Of a stretch of 64,000 bases of DNA, positions 9,253 through 17,167 are shown piece after piece. The DNA lies in the NCBI RefSeq assembly GCF_003316845.1, contig NZ_QMIK01000007.1:1-64000 (forward strand). Reading direction: 5' to 3'. The position numbers and the translations under genes are program-made. The notes under the pieces were generated by a model that was not told the DNA's origin, ran no database searches, and saw only the letters and a program-made list of their open reading frames with translations. This stretch comes from Cognataquiflexum aquatile. Lineage in GTDB: Bacteria > Bacteroidota > Bacteroidia > Cytophagales > Cyclobacteriaceae. Position 1 is the first letter of the stretch. Each line of letters begins with the position of its first letter.

Positions 9253-9714
9253 CTAGTTTACAACCTTAGTAGTTGACGCATACAAGAGTTTTCTAGCATC
9301 AGCTTCTCTCAGTTCAAATTGAACATCAGAAATTGCACCCATTTTTACTTCCCTGTCGGCTTTTAAGGAAATTGTTATTTGATCCCTTTCAACCTCAGAC
9401 AACATATCTTTCTCTTGGTTTACCCAAAGCACGATATCTTTTGTATTGATCAGCACATCATTGGCTTGAACCCTTGGCTCTGTACCATACAATGCGGGGT
9501 TCCTAGGTTTACCAATAAACAAGTAGGAAATCAAAGTTTTATTCTCCAGTTTTTGAAGCTGAGTTGCTTGTGGCAATCTTTGTTCCACCAGGATATCCTG
9601 CTCTCTCAACACAGTTGTCACCATGAAGAAAAACAAAAGCATGAAAATAATATCAGGCAATGCTGATGTCGGAATGTTTTCCGAGGTTTTGGTTTTTTTC
9701 TTGAACTTTCCCAT
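9253..9714 (-). CDS. Biopolymer transporter ExbD/TolR (second copy)
   Basis: This 153-aa ExbD/TolR-type protein has a short basic cytoplasmic N-terminus. One membrane helix (about 18-38, ALPDIIFMLLFFFMVTT) carries the Asp that is essential for proton use in the family, and a periplasmic domain follows. With ExbB it forms the inner-membrane motor that energises TonB-type transducers. It lies 1 bp downstream of the first ExbD, last in a four-gene operon. It differs from the first copy in length and periplasmic sequence, so the pair may form heteromers; that is inference. Confidence 0.92.
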   Translation of the reverse strand: MGKFKKKTKTSENIPTSALPDIIFMLLFFFMVTTVLREQDILVEQRLPQATQLQKLENKTLISYLFIGKPRNPALYGTEPRVQANDVLINTKDIVLWVNQEKDMLSEVERDQITISLKADREVKMGAISDVQFELREADARKLLYASTTKVVN

Positions 9715-9715
9715 A

Positions 9716-10357
9716 TCAACTTCCTCCTATTTTATCTGGTTCTGCTATCGAGATTGCTAGAGGAATCCCTTCTTTCCCTCTATCCATCAATTCTTTTTCA
9801 GCCGGATTCTTCCCGGTCAAGGCTCTATATTGTTCAGCGGTCAGACCAACTCTTTCTGCATAAATTTCAAAATATGCTTTTTTGACTTGATCAAGCACCT
9901 CAAGGTATTTTTCATAACTTGTTCCCCTATTGGTCTTTATAGAAACAACTGCACCACCGCTCATTGGATGATCCGATGATTTAGGGTCTCTGTTTGCTCT
10001 TGCTTTTAAAGATTGGGGTAGGCCGTTGAATAAAGCTACTGCTTCCTCATCAGGGGCACCAAAGTTCAAAAGAAAATCTTTGATGTCTTCTGCAAGCATA
10101 TCAGTATTCTCAACATATTCTCCTTCTACCAAAAGCTGGTCATTTGCATTCACCAAAATATTGAAAATGTTTCTTTCATTTAGGTTAATTTCCGGTGGGG
10201 GAACATTAGGGTCCTGCTTAGGGGGAAGAAGGTTTTGAATACCTTTGTTTGAGGCAATAGTGGTCGTGACCAAAAAGAAAATCAGCAACAGGAATGCAAT
10301 ATCCGCCATGGATCCTGCATTTACTTCCTGAACCATTCTATTCTTACTTTTTGCCAT
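9716..10357 (-). CDS. Biopolymer transporter ExbD/TolR (first copy)
   Basis: The 213-aa ExbD family member has a helix at about 15-35 (SMADIAFLLLIFFLVTTTI) with the conserved Asp at its start. The periplasmic part is longer than usual (about 175 residues), including a GG-flanked segment (MSGGAVVSIKTNRGTSYEKYLEVLDQ is the STN/ExbD-like core) and a C-terminal extension after residue 170. The start codon shares a base with the stop of the 109-aa membrane protein, and one base separates its stop from the second ExbD. The gene belongs to the ExbB/x/ExbD/ExbD operon. Confidence 0.92.
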   Translation of the reverse strand: MAKSKNRMVQEVNAGSMADIAFLLLIFFLVTTTIASNKGIQNLLPPKQDPNVPPPEINLNERNIFNILVNANDQLLVEGEYVENTDMLAEDIKDFLLNFGAPDEEAVALFNGLPQSLKARANRDPKSSDHPMSGGAVVSIKTNRGTSYEKYLEVLDQVKKAYFEIYAERVGLTAEQYRALTGKNPAEKELMDRGKEGIPLAISIAEPDKIGGS

Positions 10358-10686
10358 TACTTTACCGCTTTATTAATTTCCGCATAAACAATAGCAACCA
10401 AACTAACAATACCCAATAAATAGGTCGCCAACAAACAGCCTCCAATAAATTTTGACATTTCAGGAGTCAAATTAAACGGGTCAGCGGCAAACTTAGCACT
10501 GACTTCACCATCAGAAATAAGGTAGGATACCACCAAAATTCCTGCAATCGCTACAAATCCAATTCCAGTTTTAACCAGAGATCCGGGATCATCGAGTGAT
10601 TTTATTAAAGGCAATACTATCGCCAATACTATACCCAATAAGAGCATTATATCAGCAAGATATATAAAGAAATCTATTAGATCCAT
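10357..10686 (-). CDS. Small membrane protein of the ExbB/ExbD operon, function unknown
   Basis: The 109-aa product has three hydrophobic segments (about 5-25, 38-58, 78-103). No catalytic motif is visible. It sits between ExbB and the first ExbD, overlapping the latter by one base, which suggests it works with the proton-channel complex. In my recollection, a small membrane gene in this position recurs in Bacteroidota Exb clusters. Its role, for instance as an assembly factor or accessory subunit, is unproven. Confidence 0.75.
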   Translation of the reverse strand: MDLIDFFIYLADIMLLLGIVLAIVLPLIKSLDDPGSLVKTGIGFVAIAGILVVSYLISDGEVSAKFAADPFNLTPEMSKFIGGCLLATYLLGIVSLVAIVYAEINKAVK

Positions 10687-10738
10687 ATCATTTTTTAGAT
10701 TAGGTTAGACGCAATTTAAATTGGATAACCAATTCAAA

Positions 10739-11548
10739 CTACTTTGATAATTTATGCTTCACTAAGATATCTACCAAAGAAATTGATGCATCTTCCATAT
10801 CATTCACAATAGAATCGATTTTGGAAATCAAATAATTGTAAAATAGTTGGAGGATAATTGCAACAATCAAACCCGCAACTGTAGTCAAGAGGGCCACTTT
10901 AATACCACTCGCAACCAAGGATGGAGATATATCACCTGCAGCTTCAATAGCATCGAAAGCCTGAATCATACCAACAACCGTTCCCAAGAATCCAAGCATT
11001 GGACCAAGAGCGATAAATAGGGATATCCAGACCAATCCTCTTTCCAAACGACCCATTTCAACTGAACCGTAAGAGATGATTGATTTCTCTACCATGTCGA
11101 TACCTTCCGTGTATCTCATCAGACCTTGAGTGAAAATAGATGCAACAGGGCCTTTTGTGTTTTTGGTAACATCTTTTGCAGCTTCAATTCCACCTGAATT
11201 AAGGGCATCTTCAACTTTAATCAATAATTTTTTAGTGTTTGTTGTAGCAAGATTTAGAGTAAAAATTCTCTCAATTGCGATAGCAAGACCAAGAATCAAA
11301 CACAACAATACTGGGGCCATCCAAAGTGGATCACCTTCAATGAACTTTTCTTTGATCATTTGATGAAATCCTTTTTCCTCACCAATTACTTCGTCATCGA
11401 CGAGAACGGGTGCCGGTTCGGGAGCTGCTTCCACAACTTCAGTAGTTTCAACTGCGGCAGAATCCTGAGCTTCTGCATCTTGAGCTTTCGTAGTCACCGG
11501 AAACATCAATATTCCGGAAAGCATGAATAAAGCGATTAACTTTTTCAT
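10739..11548 (-). CDS. exbB: MotA/TolQ/ExbB proton channel family protein
   Basis: The 269-aa product has a cleavable-looking signal (1-22). An acidic, Ala/Glu/Pro-rich periplasmic stretch follows (about 23-60), then a first transmembrane helix (about 77-97). A cytoplasmic loop and two long helices (about 170-195 and 215-240) contain the family core FIALGPMLGFLGTVVGMIQAF and LLTTVAGLIVAI. It forms the pentameric channel that, with ExbD, uses proton flow to drive TonB or gliding-type machines. It is the first gene of the operon. The N-terminal signal plus extension is common in Bacteroidota ExbB and absent from E. coli ExbB. Confidence 0.93.
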   Translation of the reverse strand: MKKLIALFMLSGILMFPVTTKAQDAEAQDSAAVETTEVVEAAPEPAPVLVDDEVIGEEKGFHQMIKEKFIEGDPLWMAPVLLCLILGLAIAIERIFTLNLATTNTKKLLIKVEDALNSGGIEAAKDVTKNTKGPVASIFTQGLMRYTEGIDMVEKSIISYGSVEMGRLERGLVWISLFIALGPMLGFLGTVVGMIQAFDAIEAAGDISPSLVASGIKVALLTTVAGLIVAIILQLFYNYLISKIDSIVNDMEDASISLVDILVKHKLSK

Positions 11549-11887
11549 AGAGTAGTTTTTAAAGAGAATTAAATTAAGGTTAAACGGTTTCTAAAGTAAT
11601 AATGAGATTTTAAAGTTATCATTTTTTCATTTCAAATTGCAAAGGAAACTTTCATAAATTTTTTAAAAATGACTTCTGCACCTTTGAAACTTAAATTCCC
11701 GAAAGCTAAACCAAGGAAAATGAAAGGTTTAGAAAATTTATATAAATGGACTTAGACGGGAAATAAAAGGAATGAAAAAGTGATTTGAGGAATTTTTGCG
11801 ATTAAATCCTTCGTAATTTTGATTTAAAACAGGTATTTCACTTAATTTTTGAAGAATAAAAAAATGATGATATGTATCAAAATAAGG
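11549..11887. other. Intergenic region upstream of exbB
   Basis: There are 339 AT-rich bases without a convincing gene. A minus-strand TTCCTTTG at about 11638-11645 resembles a -7 box and could start the exbB operon with an 80-base leader, but it is imperfect. No other structure was seen. Confidence 0.4.
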
Positions 11888-11921
11888 TAAAAAAAAAGAT
11901 AAGTCTTGGACTTATCTTTTT
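11888..11921 (-). terminator. Terminator of tRNA-Ser
   Basis: Read on the minus strand, the stem AAGATAAGTC-CAA-GACTTATCTT is followed by nine T's, directly after the tRNA 3' end. Confidence 0.9.
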
Positions 11922-11923
11922 TG

Positions 11924-12011
11924 CAGAGAGGAAGGGATTCGAACCCTCGATACCCTTTAGAGGTATACACACTTTCCAGGCGTGCTCCTTCAACCACTCG
12001 GACACCTCTCT
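11924..12011 (-). tRNA. tRNA-Ser(GGA)
   Basis: This is an 88-nt class II tRNA. The acceptor AGAGAGG pairs with CCTCTCT and the discriminator is G. The anticodon loop CTGGAAA has anticodon GGA, the long variable arm is TATACCTCTAAAGGGTATC, and the T-loop is GTTCGAATCC. CCA is not encoded. The upstream minus-strand sequence TTTGCACTCCGATTC at about 12028-12045 matches the stable-RNA promoter start region seen elsewhere in the window. Confidence 0.95.
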
Positions 12012-12092
12012 AGTTTGATCCTTTTCTGAATCGGAGTGCAAAGAAATAAATTAATCGGAGGCTATCCAAACTTCTCCCGTAAAAAAAGGCCC

Positions 12093-13166
12093 TTAATTTG
12101 GCGGGGACATTTCGCCGGCAATCGGCAATACTAGCTTTCTCCTGATTTCCGCATCATCTGTTTCATTGCCTAAAAGAAACATCATCTTGGTAACCGCCGC
12201 TTCGGTGGTAATATCGCTACCACTCAATACACCGATCCTTTTCAAATCTTTGCTTGTATGGTATCTTCCTTGGATGACCCTGCCACCGTTGCATTGTGAC
12301 ACATTGAGGATGATGATTCCATTTTTGACTGCTTTTTCCAAGGATTCAATAAACCACTTTTCACTTGGGCTATTGCCTGAACCGTAGGTTTCTAATACAA
12401 CACCCCTCAGTCCCTTGATGCTGAAACAGGAATCCAAGACTGCTGCTGTGATGCCTGGAAAAAGTTTGATGATGATCACATTGTTGTCCAGCTTGTTGAA
12501 AAACTTCAGTTTCTTGATTTGTTCATATGGCCTAATCGCTGCAAAATTATAATCAATGATAATCCCTGCTTCCGCCAAGGCAGGATAGTTTTCAGATTCG
12601 TAAGCATCAAAATGGACACTCTGCACCTTCTTGGATCGATTGCCTCTCAATAACATATGGTTGAAAAAAATACAGACTTCTGGTACCACCGGCTTTCCGT
12701 TTGATTTTGCAGAAGCGATCTCCAAGGCAGTCATCAGGTTTTCCCGGGCATCTGACCGCATCGCAGAAATCGGCAACTGCGCACCGGTAAATACCACGGG
12801 CTTACTCAGTCCATTAAGCATATAGCTCATCATCGAAGCAGAATACGCCATGGTATCTGTGCCATGTAAAATCACAAACCCATCATAGCTGTCATAATTT
12901 TCATAAATGATATAGGCCATATCAAACCAATGCTGCATGTTGATATTAGAGGAATCAATCGGTTCAGGAAAGGAAATGACAGTGATCGCAATATTCATAT
13001 TGGTCAAGGTCGGGACCTTTTCCATAATCTGCCCAAAGTTGAAAGGGACCAAAGCGCCTGATTCGTCATAGGCCATGCCCAAAGTTCCTCCTGTATAAAT
13101 AATGAGAACAGAGGAATGAACTGCATTTTTGGCGGCTGAATTGATCCTGATTATTTTATAATTCAT
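12093..13166 (-). CDS. ansA: Type I asparaginase
   Basis: The 357-aa product is an L-asparaginase that hydrolyses asparagine to aspartate and ammonia. It has the two active-site threonine regions of the family: TGGTLGM at 25-31 and HGTDTMAYSAS at 101-111 (Thr103/Asp104). There is no signal peptide, so it is cytoplasmic and type I-like. An N-terminal extension of about 18 residues precedes the first strand. The C-terminal allosteric-type domain (SQCNGGRVIQGRY) is present. It is the last gene of a leftward operon, 2 bp after tatD. Confidence 0.95.
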   Translation of the reverse strand: MNYKIIRINSAAKNAVHSSVLIIYTGGTLGMAYDESGALVPFNFGQIMEKVPTLTNMNIAITVISFPEPIDSSNINMQHWFDMAYIIYENYDSYDGFVILHGTDTMAYSASMMSYMLNGLSKPVVFTGAQLPISAMRSDARENLMTALEIASAKSNGKPVVPEVCIFFNHMLLRGNRSKKVQSVHFDAYESENYPALAEAGIIIDYNFAAIRPYEQIKKLKFFNKLDNNVIIIKLFPGITAAVLDSCFSIKGLRGVVLETYGSGNSPSEKWFIESLEKAVKNGIIILNVSQCNGGRVIQGRYHTSKDLKRIGVLSGSDITTEAAVTKMMFLLGNETDDAEIRRKLVLPIAGEMSPPN

Positions 13167-13168
13167 AA

Positions 13169-13939
13169 CTAAAAATGATGAAATATTTTTCTTGAATTTT
13201 CTTCTGTAACCTCAGAAACCCGCTCCAAGGTACTCATCGTCAAGTCTCCCACACGCTGCGCAATCAAGGGAATGTATTCCGGGGAATTCCTTTTGCCCCG
13301 ATGGGGTATCGGTGCAAGGTAAGGTCCGTCCGTCTCCAAAACGAGGTGTTCTAGACCGATATCAGGAAGTACTTTATCCAAGCCTCCGTTTTTGTAAGTT
13401 GACACACCACCGATTCCAAGCAAAAAACCCAATTCAATGATTTCCTTGGCTTGATCTACTGACCCAGTAAAACAATGGAAAATCCCTTTCAGGTCATCCG
13501 TTTTTTCTTCCCTGATGATGGCGATGGTCTCGTCCATGGATTCCCGACAATGCAATATGATCGGCCATTTCATTTTCTTTGCCCATTGGATCTGGATTTT
13601 TAGTGCTTCCTTTTGCTGCTCAAAGAAGGTCTTGTCCCAATACAGGTCTAGTCCCGTCTCCCCGATTCCTGCAAACTCCCGCTTTCCGATCCATTCCTCC
13701 ATAACATATAGCTGCTTTTCAAATTCAGCGTTGACATCGCAGGGATGCAAGCCCATCATAGGGATACAGACACCAGGGTTTTTCATCTCTGCTTCCAACA
13801 TCGCATCAATGGAGTCCACATCAACATTGGGCATGTAGATTTTGTGTACGCCATTCTCCACAGTCCTCCTTATCACTTCATCCCTATCCGCATTATATTT
13901 GTCTGAATAGATATGGGCATGTGTATCTGTAAACTTCAT
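13169..13939 (-). CDS. tatD: TatD family metal-dependent hydrolase
   Basis: The 256-aa TIM-barrel amidohydrolase is related to TatD/YcfH DNases. Metal-ligand motifs are DTHAHIY at 5-11, the Glu in GIGETGLDLYW (about 94), HCRES, HCFTGS and LETDGPYLAP. The family has 3'-5' exonuclease or D-aminoacyl-tRNA deacylase activity. The start is the ATG at 13939, which overlaps the stop of the upstream glycosyltransferase in an ATGA. The in-frame extension to 14002 would lie entirely inside that gene and lacks family similarity. Confidence 0.93.
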   Translation of the reverse strand: MKFTDTHAHIYSDKYNADRDEVIRRTVENGVHKIYMPNVDVDSIDAMLEAEMKNPGVCIPMMGLHPCDVNAEFEKQLYVMEEWIGKREFAGIGETGLDLYWDKTFFEQQKEALKIQIQWAKKMKWPIILHCRESMDETIAIIREEKTDDLKGIFHCFTGSVDQAKEIIELGFLLGIGGVSTYKNGGLDKVLPDIGLEHLVLETDGPYLAPIPHRGKRNSPEYIPLIAQRVGDLTMSTLERVSEVTEENSRKIFHHF

Positions 13940-15042
13940 CCGTATTTTCTCCCTTTCCAGTCTGTTTTTGACGGCCAAAAATAATAAACTATTGTGGACC
14001 ATGAGGTAAACAAATAATATATTTCAAAAAGGAACAAAGTGGCAATTTTTAATTTTTGACCTGTTTTGAGCGAGAATAAGTAAATAAATAAGGATTGGAT
14101 TGCCACTTTAATCAGCCAAACCGTGACTCCTTCAAAAGGATGTAAAAAACACAAATAAATAATACCGGGAAAAAAAAAGACCTGCATAGCCAAAACAGCT
14201 CTCCAATATATCGGCAAATCCATTGCCCCATGCATCCACCTTTTTCTTTGGTCCAATAATCCTTTCAGATTTTGTTGAGGCAAAGTCTCCACGAGATTAT
14301 CAGCTGAGACATGATGGACAGCTTTATATCCTTTCTTTTCGATGGCTTTGCCCATTTCAAAATCTTCTGTGAGGGAAAATGGAATTCCTTCAAATCCTCC
14401 CACGGAGTTATAAGCCTTTTTTGTAATCAGCATGTTATTTCCCATAGAGGTCACAGATATGCCGAGGTCATTCATAACCTTGACCATTCCTAAGGAAAGC
14501 CACCAATCGAAGGCTTGCATTTTTCCAAATAAAGAACCGGAACCAATATGCGTAATACCTGTCACTATACCGGCATCAGCGTTTTTTTGAGCCAAAACCA
14601 TGGATTTGACCCAATTTGAAGGTACAACACAATCCGCATCAGTAAACAAATAGAAATCCCCATCTGCGGATTTAGCCATTTGGATAAGGGCATTCGCCTT
14701 GCCGTTCCTTCTCTTACTATCACCTTCAACCACCTCCACCAATATGGAATTGGAATGGCTAGCCACCCAAGAACTGAGGATTGCGGATGTCTCGTCTGTG
14801 CTTCTGTCATTTCCAAAGACAAATTGGATCCTGTCTTTTGGATAATCAAGTTTCTCTATGGAATCAAGACAACGCGGTAAGTTTTGAGCTTCATTCCTAC
14901 AAGGAATCAATACACTGACTTTTGGAAAATCCGGTTTTTGGGTTTCGTCGTATTTTTCAAAATTCATCTGAAGCAAAACCACAAGCAAAAAATCCTGCAG
15001 CAGCAATAAAAAAACAACTATTACCGCCAATCCATAAATCAT
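13936..15042 (-). CDS. Family 2 glycosyltransferase (membrane, processive type)
   Basis: In this 368-aa product the N-terminal helix (1-25) anchors a GT-A domain with VSVLIPCRNE, NDRSTDETS, the DxD-type FTDADCVVP and the acceptor motif QRKRW near 270. Two or three membrane helices follow. This is the layout of inverting GT2 enzymes that polymerise or extend lipid-linked or cell-surface glycans. It overlaps both neighbours by 4 bp (deacetylase upstream, tatD downstream), so it is tightly co-translated with a polysaccharide deacetylase; a joint role in a surface glycan is plausible. The sugar donor is unknown. Confidence 0.9.
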   Translation of the reverse strand: MIYGLAVIVVFLLLLQDFLLVVLLQMNFEKYDETQKPDFPKVSVLIPCRNEAQNLPRCLDSIEKLDYPKDRIQFVFGNDRSTDETSAILSSWVASHSNSILVEVVEGDSKRRNGKANALIQMAKSADGDFYLFTDADCVVPSNWVKSMVLAQKNADAGIVTGITHIGSGSLFGKMQAFDWWLSLGMVKVMNDLGISVTSMGNNMLITKKAYNSVGGFEGIPFSLTEDFEMGKAIEKKGYKAVHHVSADNLVETLPQQNLKGLLDQRKRWMHGAMDLPIYWRAVLAMQVFFFPGIIYLCFLHPFEGVTVWLIKVAIQSLFIYLFSLKTGQKLKIATLFLFEIYYLFTSWSTIVYYFWPSKTDWKGRKYG

Positions 15043-15668
15043 AACACCCCCGTTTGAAAGCCCTTATCTATTATAAAGTCCAGATAATCGGGCAACACCT
15101 TCTTAACAACCCTTTCTGTTTTTTGTTGGTCGTGAAAAAGTACGATAGATCCGTTTCTGCTGTACTGTATGGTTTTGGCCAGGCATTTCTCCGCACTTTG
15201 ATCCTGGTCATAATCCCCTGACAAAACATCCCACATGACGATCTGATGTTGTGCAAGTACAAGCTTAGATTGGGTTTTGGAAATCTTTCCATATGGTGGA
15301 CGGAAATTTACCGGGCTTACATCAAGTGTATCTTGAAGGATCTTCTGGCACTTTTCAATATTTTCCAGATATAAGGCATCAGGATTTCGGTATCCATCCA
15401 AATGGTTAAAAGTGTGGTTACCGATTCCATTTCCTGCTTGAAGTACTTCTTTGGCAAGGTTAGGATGCTTTTCGACATTGGCGCCTACCATAAAAAACGT
15501 GGCTTTCATGTTTCTTTTTGAAAGTTCATTCAGTACAAAATCCGTAATCCCCGGCACCGGGCCATCATCAAAGGTCAGATAAATCGTCTTTTCATCCCGG
15601 TTTTTGTTCCAGATAAATTTATCGAAAACTTTCGGGATCAAGGAGGGCACGTGATGCATCCAGACCAT
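15039..15668 (-). CDS. Polysaccharide deacetylase (NodB homology domain)
   Basis: The 209-aa carbohydrate esterase family 4 protein has its motifs in order: TFDDGP (32-37, metal and base Asp), HTFNH (metal His pair, about 94-98), RPPYG, WDVLSGD and IVLFHD. All catalytic residues appear intact. It has no clear signal peptide, although residues 1-20 could interact with the membrane. The family removes N-acetyl groups from chitin-like oligosaccharides or peptidoglycan. It starts 1 bp after the SpoIIE phosphatase and overlaps the glycosyltransferase by 4 bp. Initiation could be at residue 1 or 4. Confidence 0.93.
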   Translation of the reverse strand: MVWMHHVPSLIPKVFDKFIWNKNRDEKTIYLTFDDGPVPGITDFVLNELSKRNMKATFFMVGANVEKHPNLAKEVLQAGNGIGNHTFNHLDGYRNPDALYLENIEKCQKILQDTLDVSPVNFRPPYGKISKTQSKLVLAQHQIVMWDVLSGDYDQDQSAEKCLAKTIQYSRNGSIVLFHDQQKTERVVKKVLPDYLDFIIDKGFQTGVL

Positions 15669-15669
15669 G

Positions 15670-16902
15670 CTATTGCAATCTTAAGCTGAGCAAGGTAATG
15701 TCGTCCCTTTGCTCACCACCGGTGGAAAAAATTCTCAATTCCTCAAAAAACAGCTGATGAAACATACTTGGATCAAGGCAAAGGTGGCTTTTGACAAATT
15801 GATTGAAGCGGTCATCTCCATATTCCTTTTCATTCTTGTCAAAGCTTTCGGTCAAGCCATCTGTATAAAGATGGAGTGTAAAGCCTTTAAGATGGATTCT
15901 TTTACCCACTTCCAGGAATGGCAATTGCTCAAAAGCACCAAGTACAGTTGTCCCTGCACCCAATGTCTCCGTCCTTTTTTCTCCCTCCCAACACAAAACC
16001 GGAGGATTGTGCCCGGCATTGACGTAGGTCAGTTCTCTTTTTTTGTAATTGTAATAACCTAGAAAAAAAGTAATGAAGCGCTCCCCTTTGGTATTGTCAA
16101 AGATGGTATAATTCAACTGCTCCACGATCATTTTCAAATCTGAAGAACTCCTCAGCAAGGTCCTCAATGCTGCCTGGAAATTGGACATGAGCAAAGCCGC
16201 CGGCATGCCCTTGCCTGAGACATCGGCAATACAGAAAAAGACCTCTTCCTCGGATTTTTGGATCAGATCATAATAATCCCCGCCTACCGTAGAATGGGGA
16301 ATGTAAGTCACTTTGGCTTTGAGTTTATCAGTCTGTGGAAGGACTGCAGGAAAAAGCATCCGCTGCACATTGGAGGCAATTTCCATTTCTTTATTGAGCC
16401 TTTCCTGCTCAAGTTGCCGCTTGGCAAAGCGCTTGTTTTCCAATGCCACCACCATGATATTGGTCAGGGCTTGGGTAAAATCAAGGTCTAAGTCCTCTTT
16501 TTCATCTTTCTTTTTGAGAAAAAGAATGGCAAGCATTTTCTCCTTGTGGAAAACAGGAAGGTAATTTTCAAGTTCAGCAAACGAAAAACCTTCACCCACC
16601 TCAATATTCAATTCCCCGCTCGCTTTGTCAAAATTTATTTTTTCAGAAAGAATCGCGTCAGGGACTTTGCTTTTGATCCCATGGCTGATTTTTTTTTCAA
16701 AGTGGTCATGGTTTGACATGTACAAAAGAATCGACTTGATATTCAAATGCACCAAGCAGGTAAATTTGAATATATCAAAAAGCACAGCCGCAGACTTATT
16801 CTCATTGATAGCCTGAGTGATTTCCAAGAGTGCCTTGAGCTCAAGTTCCTTCTTTTGATATTTGACTAGTTGTACGGTCACGTCAGTTTTTTTAGAGGGC
16901 AT
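15670..16902 (-). CDS. GAF-like domain / PP2C (SpoIIE) serine phosphatase
   Basis: The product is 410 aa from the chosen ATG. A coiled segment and a GAF-like domain (about 15-190) are followed by a helical linker and the PPM/SpoIIE phosphatase (about 205-410). Metal and core motifs are GGDYYD, ADVSGKGMPAALLM, YVNAGHNPP, YTDGLTE and RDDITLL. Such proteins usually dephosphorylate anti-sigma-factor antagonists in partner-switching pathways; no kinase or antagonist is encoded in the window. A longer frame to 16998 exists but overlaps the upstream gene by 107 bp. The ATG at 16902 leaves an 11-bp overlap and is preferred. Confidence 0.9.
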   Translation of the reverse strand: MPSKKTDVTVQLVKYQKKELELKALLEITQAINENKSAAVLFDIFKFTCLVHLNIKSILLYMSNHDHFEKKISHGIKSKVPDAILSEKINFDKASGELNIEVGEGFSFAELENYLPVFHKEKMLAILFLKKKDEKEDLDLDFTQALTNIMVVALENKRFAKRQLEQERLNKEMEIASNVQRMLFPAVLPQTDKLKAKVTYIPHSTVGGDYYDLIQKSEEEVFFCIADVSGKGMPAALLMSNFQAALRTLLRSSSDLKMIVEQLNYTIFDNTKGERFITFFLGYYNYKKRELTYVNAGHNPPVLCWEGEKRTETLGAGTTVLGAFEQLPFLEVGKRIHLKGFTLHLYTDGLTESFDKNEKEYGDDRFNQFVKSHLCLDPSMFHQLFFEELRIFSTGGEQRDDITLLSLRLQ

Positions 16903-17143
16903 TATGTTCCATAAGGCCTTTTTTGGTGGCGAGGTAAAATAAATCCTTTCCTTTTGCTTCAAAATCCACCGTACCGAAAACCTCATCGTCAGGTGCAAAA
17001 AGACATTTGATAAATCCTTTCGAATGGAGAGCTTTCAAGGTAATCAAAAGCCTTTGGTCTTCCCATCCCAAGGTTTCTTTCAGGTAACTAAAGGGCTGGA
17101 CGAAATACAATTCATCCAGTAAATCAAACTCATTGTCAGTCAT
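16892..17143 (-). CDS. Small winged-helix-like protein, function unknown
   Basis: The 83-aa product has three predicted helices followed by a beta-hairpin (LLDELYFVQPFSYL, RLLITLKALHSKGFIKCLF, then a D/E-rich strand pair). This is the shape of a winged-helix DNA-binding or protein-interaction domain; no family was recognised with certainty. Its 3' end overlaps the SpoIIE phosphatase start by 11 bp, and it lies 24 bp after a glycosyltransferase gene, so it is in the same operon. Overlap with the phosphatase suggests a fixed stoichiometry or shared pathway. Confidence 0.75.
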   Translation of the reverse strand: MTDNEFDLLDELYFVQPFSYLKETLGWEDQRLLITLKALHSKGFIKCLFAPDDEVFGTVDFEAKGKDLFYLATKKGLMEHNAL

Positions 17144-17167
17144 TTTATTTTGTATTCAGACCCAAAA

